64,000 nt of DNA. Source: DATHWB01 sp040880725. Lineage in GTDB: Bacteria; Actinomycetota; Acidimicrobiia; Spongiisociales; ZC4RG35. The stretch lies in the NCBI GenBank assembly GCA_040880725.1, contig JBBDHV010000021.1:62001-126000 (forward strand), read 5' to 3'. The notes below the pieces were generated by a model. That model saw nothing but the letters and a program-made list of their open reading frames with translations. It was not told the origin of the DNA and searched no databases. The translations under genes were made by a program, and so were the position numbers. This document shows positions 58,507-64,000 of the stretch, piece after piece. Numbering within the stretch: position 1 is the first letter of the stretch; the number at the start of each line of letters is the position of its first letter.

Positions 58507-59591
58507 GAAAGGGTCTCCATCCAGGCGATCAGATCATCGATCTCTTGCTGGGTCAGTCCAAGGTTCGGCATGAACGAGCCTGGCTTCACCTCGGGCGGGT
58601 TGGCGAGCCATTGGGTGAGGGCCTCGTTGTAGCTCAAGCCTTCGTAGGGCAGGTATGCCCCGGCGAACACGTTCCGGCTGGCGAAGTGGGTGAGGTTGGG
58701 GCCGTTGAACCCGGGATCGGGCACGATGTTGTCCGCGATGTCGAGGTTGTTGTCTTCGAAGTCGACGGTGTGGCATTGGGTACAGCCTCGGTTCAGAAAC
58801 ACCTGGAGGCCTTCCCACGCCGGGGTTCCTTCCGCGGGTACCGGCGCTCCCGACTGCTGGCTGACCACCCAGGCGTCGAAGTCCTCCAGGCTGAGCACCT
58901 GGGCGCGTGCCCGCATCAGGGAGTGGGACAGTCCGCAGAACTCCGCGCAGTGACCCCAGAACTCGCCCGGTTCATACGCGTGGAGAGGGAGCAGGGTCAC
59001 CTGGCCCGGCACGAGGTAGCGCTTGCCGTTGAGGGCGGGAATCCAGAAGTTGTGCATGACATCGTCCGACGTCATCACGGCGCACACGTCCTGGCCGGCG
59101 GGCATGACGAGGACGTTGGCGGTTTCGATGTCGTGGTCCGGGTACTGATACTCGAACCACCACTGGTGGCCGATGATTTCGACGGTCATGGCGTCGGGGG
59201 CGCATTCGGTGAGGTCGAAGACCCCACGCACGGTGGGGATCGCGATCCCGGCGAGGATCAGCGCGGGGATGATCGTCCAGGTGACTTCGAGCTTGGCGTT
59301 GCCGTGGGTCTGCTTCGGTTCCTTCCGGCCGGGCCGGTCACGGAAGGCGATGACCGTATAGAGGATGGCGATGTTCACGAGGGCGAAGATGACGGTGGCG
59401 ATCCAGAACACCGGCCAGAACAGACCGTCGATGCGATCGGCGATGGCGCCGGCCGGCTCGAACGTGGTCAGGGGGGAATCGATCTCGATGAACGAGCACG
59501 AGGAGACCAGCACTGCCAACAGCGCGACCCCGCCAAACCGGAAAGGGCGCGTGGATTCTTCCGAACGGCGCCGCCGAGGGTGCTGAACCAT
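58503..59591 (-). CDS. ctaC: cytochrome c oxidase subunit II with fused cytochrome c (caa3 type)
   Basis: 362 residues. Lipobox-like VSSCSF near 31, two membrane helices, the CuA cupredoxin domain (GHQWWFEYQYP, then HCAEFCGLSHSLM near 222-235) and a C-terminal cytochrome c domain with CTQCH near 268 and distal Met in PGSFMPNLG. The fused haem makes it a caa3 enzyme, taking electrons directly from a bc1 or small carrier. TACACT 6 bases before the ATG, leaderless pattern. Heads the operon CDEFG. Confidence 0.95.
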   Translation of the reverse strand: MVQHPRRRRSEESTRPFRFGGVALLAVLVSSCSFIEIDSPLTTFEPAGAIADRIDGLFWPVFWIATVIFALVNIAILYTVIAFRDRPGRKEPKQTHGNAKLEVTWTIIPALILAGIAIPTVRGVFDLTECAPDAMTVEIIGHQWWFEYQYPDHDIETANVLVMPAGQDVCAVMTSDDVMHNFWIPALNGKRYLVPGQVTLLPLHAYEPGEFWGHCAEFCGLSHSLMRARAQVLSLEDFDAWVVSQQSGAPVPAEGTPAWEGLQVFLNRGCTQCHTVDFEDNNLDIADNIVPDPGFNGPNLTHFASRNVFAGAYLPYEGLSYNEALTQWLANPPEVKPGSFMPNLGLTQQEIDDLIAWMETLS

Positions 59592-59656
59592 GGGGCGAGT
59601 GTAAGTGTCGGCACCGTCGCGGGCCAAGCCAAGCGGGACGGGCCGTTCTTGGCCCT

Positions 59657-60478
59657 TCATCCGAGGTTCTCGACCGCGTCGGTCAGCTCGTCGCGCCCCA
59701 CTGCACCTTCGTAACGCGCCGTGACCACACCGCTCGCATCGATGACGAAAACCCAGGGTTCGGAAGGAAGTCCCCAGGCTTCGACGGCGGGAACGGCCTC
59801 GAGTGATCCGCCCGCCGCGGCATCGAGATCGGCGTAGATCTCGACGTGAATCCAGTTCACGTCGGGGTAGGAGTCCATGATCGATCGGACGACGTCGAGT
59901 GTCGGTCCGCAGGACGCGGTCGTGCAGAACGCCGGCGTGGCGAAGGCCACGACCGTGGGGTTGCCGTTGGCGAGTGCGTCGTCGAGGGACAGATGGTGCA
60001 AACGGGGATCGGGGTCGGCGTCCGAGGAGATCTCTTCGAGCGGATACTCGGGATGGGTGCGGGTGGCGACGGAGATGGCCGGGTCGCCGACGGCGGGGAC
60101 CGTGCTCGATGCCTGAACCCCGAATGGAGTGGGCGGCGTGGGCGAGGAGCCTTGCGGTTCGAGGACGACTTCCCATCGTCCGGGGGCGGTGAGGTCGACG
60201 TTGGCGACGAGGAAGCCGCGCACCTCTGGGATCGCCCATACCCACCGGGTGTCGACTTCGGCCACTTCCTCCCCGTCGAAGAGGAACCGGGCCTTGGTCG
60301 GAACGTTGGGTGTCGAGAGGAATGTCCCGTCCTCTTCGGAGGCGATCGCCATCAGGAGTCGGTTGGGCCCGGGAGTGAGCGTCTGCTGAGTGTTGGCGAC
60401 GAGTGCGATCCCTTCGGTACCCCCGCCGCAGGCGGCGACCAGCAGCACCATCGCCCCGAATCGACTGACCTTGCGCAT
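59657..60478 (-). CDS. thioredoxin-fold lipoprotein
   Basis: 273 residues from ATG 60478 (ATG 60487 and 60499 also in frame). Signal with lipobox LLVAACGGG; a middle beta-sandwich domain (NRLLMAIASEEDGTFLSTPN); and a C-terminal thioredoxin-like domain from about 175 with TPAFCTTASCGPTLDVV, a C-x4-C pair in place of CxxC, and AVPAVEAWGLPSEPWVFVID. Just upstream of ctaC on the same strand, so a role in copper delivery or disulfide handling during oxidase assembly (Sco-like job) is possible. Not a canonical Sco protein. Confidence 0.72.
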   Translation of the reverse strand: MRKVSRFGAMVLLVAACGGGTEGIALVANTQQTLTPGPNRLLMAIASEEDGTFLSTPNVPTKARFLFDGEEVAEVDTRWVWAIPEVRGFLVANVDLTAPGRWEVVLEPQGSSPTPPTPFGVQASSTVPAVGDPAISVATRTHPEYPLEEISSDADPDPRLHHLSLDDALANGNPTVVAFATPAFCTTASCGPTLDVVRSIMDSYPDVNWIHVEIYADLDAAAGGSLEAVPAVEAWGLPSEPWVFVIDASGVVTARYEGAVGRDELTDAVENLG

Positions 60479-60551
60479 CGTCGGCATCTTGGCACCCACG
60501 GAACACTGTGTTGGCGGGTCGCCCGCCTGCGTGACTCGGTACGATCCGGAC

Positions 60552-60979
60552 GTGGGTTCGAATGGACCGCGGTTCGAAGCCCTCGGGGCGCCACGCTCAC
60601 TATCGGAGACACTGTCTACACCTTCGACAACTACTACTGCGCAGAGGGAACCGAGAACACCCGCAATGACAGTATTCCGTTCTCGTCCGGAGCCATCGGC
60701 GAGTTCGAAGGCAGCCGGGCGCAGTTGGACGTCTCCATGTATGACCCCGAGGGGCGGGACAGCATGGACGCCGACGGCGTGTCTTTCAGCGTGACCCTGG
60801 ACGACATCGATGACTTCGAGAATCCGGTCGTGAGCTGGACCGATTCCTTCTTCGCCGACGCACCGCCGGACTTCGAGTACGACGGAGCCACCCTCCGAGT
60901 GGAGGCGGTTTTCGACGATGAGCTGACCGACGAGATGGAGGGGATTCCCGGCGTGCTCGAAGCGACCTGCGGCGGCTGA
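60552..60979 (+). pseudogene. hypothetical gene with a probable single-base frameshift
   Basis: GTG 60552 has a TACGAT box 6 bases upstream but its frame closes. The convincing coding sequence, TIGDTVYTFDNYYCAEGTE to VEAVFDDELTDEMEGIPGVLE, stop 60979, is in another frame without any start. One added G in the GGGG at 60585-60588 would join them as MGSNGPRFEALG-GATLTIGDTVYTF. The product would be a small acidic protein with two Cys and no signal peptide. Either a pseudogene or a homopolymer error. Confidence 0.55.
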
Positions 60980-61088
60980 GCCGGGGCGAGTGGCCCAGTG
61001 TCGGAGGTTTCAGATGACGGACGCCCCGCCGGGGTGGACGTCCTGGGGTGGGGCGCCTACCGCAGTCGGCGCTCCACCCCGAGAACTC

Positions 61089-61961
61089 CTACACCTTGCG
61101 GAAGTGCGCGATGAGCCGTCGGGTGAGCTCGTCGTGGAGTTCCGGCGGCAGGTCGTGGCCGGCTCCTTCCATCACCCAGAAGTCGGCTCCTGGGATGGCG
61201 TCTGCGGTGGCAACGCCCCCGGAGATGTCGATGAGGGGGTCCTTTTCGCCGTGGATGACGAGCGTCGGTGCGGTGACGGTCGTCAGGTCGGGAGTCCGAT
61301 CGCCGGAGGCGAGGATGGCGGCGAACTGTCGCCCGGTGCCCTGGGGGTAGACGACCCGGTCCAGGTTTCGCGCCGCCGTCTCTCGCGACCGAGCTTCGTC
61401 GAAGTAGTCGGCCCATGCCGAGCGGTTGTAGGCGATGGTCGATTCGATGGATGCCTCCCTGTCGGTGGGCGGTGGCGTGAAGAGGGCCATCTGCATCTCG
61501 GGGGTGGCCTGGCCGACCTCGGGATTGCCGGTGGTGGACATGATCGTCGTGAGTGTGAGGGTTCGCTCCGGATGTCGGAAGGCGAAGGTCTGGGCGACCA
61601 TGCCTCCCATCGACGAACCCACGATGTGGGCCTGGTCGATTCCGAGAGCGTCGAGTAATCCTGCGACATCGTCGGCCATGTCCGTGAGGAGGTAGGGGAC
61701 CTCGGGCACTCCACCCGCCTGGAGGGTCTCGAAGACTCGCACGACGCTCACTCGCGCGCCGTCGAGGTGCTGGGAGTAGCCGGCGTCACGGTTGTCCATG
61801 CGGATCACTCGGAACCCGGCGTCGACGACGGGAGCGATGAGCTCGGGAGCCCAGTACGGCAACTGGCCTCCGAGACCGGGGATGAGCACCACCACGGGAT
61901 CGGTGTCCGCCCCGGTGCTGTCGTAGAAGATCGTCATTCCGTTGGCAGTGACTTCGGGCAT
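61089..61961 (-). CDS. alpha/beta hydrolase
   Basis: 290 residues. VVLIPGLGGQLPYW near 28, nucleophile elbow VGSSMGGMVAQ (Ser about 107), Asp in VIHGEKDPLID near 233, His in MEGAGHDLPPEL near 265. Resembles aclacinomycin-methylesterase and epoxide-hydrolase-like esterases (MDNRDAGYS loop). TAGTCT 8 bases before the ATG, leaderless. Divergent from ctaB; substrate unknown. Confidence 0.9.
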   Translation of the reverse strand: MPEVTANGMTIFYDSTGADTDPVVVLIPGLGGQLPYWAPELIAPVVDAGFRVIRMDNRDAGYSQHLDGARVSVVRVFETLQAGGVPEVPYLLTDMADDVAGLLDALGIDQAHIVGSSMGGMVAQTFAFRHPERTLTLTTIMSTTGNPEVGQATPEMQMALFTPPPTDREASIESTIAYNRSAWADYFDEARSRETAARNLDRVVYPQGTGRQFAAILASGDRTPDLTTVTAPTLVIHGEKDPLIDISGGVATADAIPGADFWVMEGAGHDLPPELHDELTRRLIAHFRKV

Positions 61962-62022
61962 GGCGCCGCAGACTATTCCGGCCGGGATTCGAAGCCACCC
62001 CGACCGGTAGGCTTGGCAGGCC

Positions 62023-62913
62023 ATGGGAGCCGCTGTCACCACCTCCGCGCCCGCAACAGGCTTCCGTAGTCTGATCGGCCCCTACGTGGCGTTGATGAAG
62101 CCCCGCATCATCGAGCTGCTCCTGATCACGACCGTCCCGGCAATGGTCCTGGCGGCCCGCGGCTGGCCCGGCACGTGGCTGGTGGTCGCAACCCTGGTGG
62201 GGGGCACGTTGTCGGCCGGTGGAGCCAACGCGCTGAACAACTACTACGACCGCGACATCGACGAGGTGATGAAGCGGACGTCGAAGCGGCCTCTGCCCAA
62301 CCACCGCATCGAGCCGTCCGCCGCCCGCAACTTCGGCTGGGCGCTCGGTGTCGCCGGTTTCGTGGTGCTGTGGCTGACGTCCAATCTGCTGGCTGCGGCG
62401 ATCTCCACTGCCGCATTGCTGTTCTATGTCTACGTGTACACCCTGCGTCTTAAGCGCACGACGTCCCAGAACATCGTCATCGGCGGTGCGGCAGGGGCGG
62501 CCCCCGTGCTGGTGGGCTGGGCGGCGGTGACCGGTGACCTGTCCACGCCGGCGTGGGCCATGTTCGCCGTCGTCTTCGCCTGGACCCCACCGCACTTCTG
62601 GGCACTCGCAGTGCGCTACCGGGACGACTACGCCTCGGCCGGTGTTCCGATGCTGCCGGTGGTCACCTCGATCGAGTCCACCACTCGGCAGATGGCGGTG
62701 TACGCCGGGATCACGGTGCTGTTCTCGCTGGCCCTCGTTCCGCTGGCCGATCTCGGCTGGCTGTACATGCTCGCCGCGGTCGTCTCTGGTGGCCTGTTCA
62801 TGGTCGAGTCGGTCCGGGTGATGTTCAAACCCGAACGGGCGATGAAGCTCTTCACCTATTCCACTGCGTACCTGACGGTGTTGTTCGCCGCTCTCCTCGT
62901 CGACGCCCTCTGA
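62023..62913 (+). CDS. ctaB: protoheme IX farnesyltransferase
   Basis: 296 residues, membrane enzyme turning haem B into haem O for the oxidase. UbiA-family motifs: ALMKPRIIELLLITT near 24, NNYYDRDIDEVMKRT near 76 (Asp-rich substrate site), RPLPNHRIEP, YTLRLKRTTSQNIVIGGAAG and the second Asp-rich RYRDDYASAGVPML. Nine membrane helices. TAGGCT 9 bases before the ATG. Its placement beside the caa3 genes fits. A family A repeat follows the stop. Confidence 0.95.
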   Translation: MGAAVTTSAPATGFRSLIGPYVALMKPRIIELLLITTVPAMVLAARGWPGTWLVVATLVGGTLSAGGANALNNYYDRDIDEVMKRTSKRPLPNHRIEPSAARNFGWALGVAGFVVLWLTSNLLAAAISTAALLFYVYVYTLRLKRTTSQNIVIGGAAGAAPVLVGWAAVTGDLSTPAWAMFAVVFAWTPPHFWALAVRYRDDYASAGVPMLPVVTSIESTTRQMAVYAGITVLFSLALVPLADLGWLYMLAAVVSGGLFMVESVRVMFKPERAMKLFTYSTAYLTVLFAALLVDAL

Positions 62914-62914
62914 T

Positions 62915-63170
62915 CTGTTTGATTGTGCGGGGGGACGACCCCCCTGCACCCCCCGACAAGCGCGGCTGCGGGGACGGGTCTGCCTGCGGTTCCCCCGATG
63001 GCCCATGACGGGGTGCTCACGCGGAGGTTTGGGGCGCGGTTTGATTGTGCGGGGGGACGACCCCCCTGCACCCCCCGACAAGCGCGGCTGCCTCTTCGAG
63101 TTTGCCCTGGGTTTCACTCGATGGCCCATGACGCGAACGGGTCGCAGAGGCTTGGGGCGCGCGCGGAGAG
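62915..63170 (+). repeat. family A repeat, two tandem copies
   Basis: TTTGATTGTGCGGGGGGACG begins at 62919 and 63041 (period 122). Each copy has the G-run/C-run hairpin, CTGCACCCCCCGACAAGCGC, a variable part, CGATGGCCCATGACG and a GGTTTGGGGCGCG-like tail. Same orientation as ctaB and 2-5 bases after its stop. No gene between 62914 and 63185. Confidence 0.85.
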
Positions 63171-63185
63171 GGTGGGGGAGAAATA

Positions 63186-63440
63186 GTGTCAGTCGCCGGG
63201 GAGGGGCCAGCCGGGTCCCACGAGATCGCCGAGTTCGGTCGACGGGCTGCACTGGCAACCGTCGACAACTCTCACATCGCCGCCGAGTACGCCCGACAGG
63301 CCTCTTTCGGCTCCGTAGTCATCGAAGTCGACGGATCGCACCTGGTCGCCGAGACGACTCGGATGGCCAGGTTGGCACCGGTCACCGACGACTCGTTCGA
63401 GCGCAACGAGACCACGCGGCAGGCAGCGTTCGGCGGCTGA
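63186..63440 (+). CDS. 84-residue protein of four degenerate internal repeats
   Basis: Starts at GTG 63186. The chain can be lined up as four about 19-residue units: SHEIAEFGRRAALATV, SHIAAEYARQASFGSVV, SHLVAETTRMARLAPV, SFERNETTRQAAFGG. The shared pattern is S-[HF]-x-x-x-E-x-x-R-x-A-x-[LF]. No signal peptide or membrane helix. A strong terminator follows 18 bases after the stop, supporting a real transcript. Function unknown; no family recognised. Confidence 0.55.
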   Translation: MSVAGEGPAGSHEIAEFGRRAALATVDNSHIAAEYARQASFGSVVIEVDGSHLVAETTRMARLAPVTDDSFERNETTRQAAFGG

Positions 63441-63458
63441 TCACGTAGCGAAGAAGAG

Positions 63459-63495
63459 GAGGGCCGTTCCGAGTTCCGGGACGGCCCTCTCTTTG
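63459..63495 (+). terminator. intrinsic terminator
   Basis: GAGGGCCGTTCC (63459-63470) pairs along 12 positions with GGGACGGCCCTC (63478-63489, one G-T) around loop GAGTTCC and is followed by TCTTTG. Ends the repeat-protein gene. The following interval to 63707 is slightly lower in G+C and holds no clear gene. Confidence 0.85.
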
Positions 63496-63707
63496 CAGTG
63501 GAGCGTTCTTGGGGTGTAGTTGTCTCGCTGCAGAAGGACAGGGACCGAGGGGGTTCGGGCCAAACCTGTTGTCGGGGGCCCGCAGTAGTGTGGCTTGCCG
63601 GAGCGGATGAATGCGCCCTCACCGAGGAGCGGGAAGTCGACGCCCAAGGAGCCCGCGGAACTGTCCCCTTCGGAGAAGAATTGATTCACAAAGAGGGTGA
63701 CGCGTCG

Positions 63708-64000
63708 ATGCCCAAGGTTCCGTTGCACGCGCTTGATCGGCTTACGGAAACGGCAGGCCGGATCGCTCCGAGCGACATTCATTTGCTGGTGGATTTGGTG
63801 TGCGAACTGCTTGGAGCGCAGGCGGGCAGGCTGCATGTGGCCGATTATTCGCTCCGGCGGTTGCAGCGCATTGGTGCAGACGGCGCGATCGGGTCGCCAG
63901 AGCCCATCGCCGGTACTTTGGTCGGCCGGGCCTTCACCACCGATGAGCCGACCGTGTCTGTGGGAGAGCCGACGACGGTGGCAGTACCGCTGGTCCACGG
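63708..64000 (+). CDS. GAF-domain protein, 3' partial
   Basis: The window ends inside the gene. ATG 63708 with GAGGGTGA ribosome site upstream. The 97 readable residues start a GAF domain: LDRLTETAGRIAPSDIHLLV, LVCELLGAQAGRLHVADYSL, GTLVGRAFTTDEPTVSVG, ending in VAVPLVH. In actinobacteria such openings often belong to GAF-SpoIIE phosphatases or diguanylate cyclases, which cannot be told here. The codon use looks less G+C-rich than its neighbours. Confidence 0.7.
   Translation, partial: MPKVPLHALDRLTETAGRIAPSDIHLLVDLVCELLGAQAGRLHVADYSLRRLQRIGADGAIGSPEPIAGTLVGRAFTTDEPTVSVGEPTTVAVPLVH

Noticed and set aside
63607..63684. A 25-codon frame upstream of the GAF gene
   Set aside because: Pro/Ser/Lys-rich, no convincing ribosome site and no recognisable product; the interval is more likely a leader region.
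1..64000. Prophage, integrative element or genomic island
   Set aside because: No integrase, transposase, phage structural gene, tRNA-edge or att-like duplication is visible; the accessory-looking blocks have ordinary composition, apart from slightly lower G+C at the far right end.

Overview
The window is a high-G+C (about two thirds by eye), densely packed bacterial chromosome segment from an actinobacterium, most likely an Acidimicrobiia-type lineage. Evidence for this is the HbhA-like Lys/Ala-tailed protein with its XRE regulator, F420-type LLM and PPOX enzymes, the ClpS-DUF2017 pair, a CtaC with a fused cytochrome c domain, many GTG/TTG starts, and a TANNNT box 6-10 bases before the start codon of most first genes (leaderless initiation). 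Inside operons genes are joined by 4-base GTGA/ATGA or TGATG overlaps. I see no rRNA, tRNA, transposase or phage gene.

Layout. 0-6 kb: end of an Fe-S oxidoreductase, a lipoprotein, pheA, a CpaE-like ATPase, and clpS-DUF2017-trmA. 6.5-15.6 kb: a form II molybdenum-hydroxylase operon (coxSLM, MoxR ATPase, an inserted M15 peptidase, VWA protein, split XdhC, MocA-like cytidylyltransferase) with a divergent rhodanese/zinc-ribbon pair. 15.6-20.3 kb: thiolase, carotenoid oxygenase, lipocalin-like protein, LLM oxidoreductase, TetR. 20.4-33.9 kb: housekeeping and metabolic genes (HbhA-like/XRE, VIT transporter, tyrA, M20 hydrolase, an orphan DNA methyltransferase, adenosine deaminase, NAD synthetase, P450, mgtE, greA). 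34.1-40.8 kb: selD, whose catalytic codon is an in-frame UGA, then a 2Fe-2S protein, hydrolase, PPOX protein, a frameshifted grpB, and a cupredoxin/membrane-protein operon.

41.0-54.6 kb is the most coherent accessory block. Two divergent arms are arranged around a GntR/UTRA regulator: a BMP-type nucleoside ABC importer and an MtnA-family isomerase on one side, and an MtaD-type deaminase, two SDRs, a class II aldolase-SDR fusion and two nucleoside phosphorylases on the other. Together they can be read as import, deamination, phosphorolysis, isomerisation and retro-aldol cleavage of nucleosides to DHAP plus an aldehyde. A perfect palindrome, TTGTCTGACAA, lies in front of both catabolic arms.

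54.7-62.9 kb holds a caa3-type cytochrome oxidase cluster (ctaG, F, E, D, C and ctaB). The end of the window carries repeats, a small protein made of four degenerate internal repeats, a strong terminator and the start of a GAF-domain protein.

Several intergenic repeat families run through the window. One is about 120-125 bp, carries a GGGGGTCGAACCCCCC hairpin, usually begins at a gene's stop codon, and forms a four-unit tandem array inside the nucleoside operon. A second carries a nested GCGAA...TTCGC hairpin and occurs three times.
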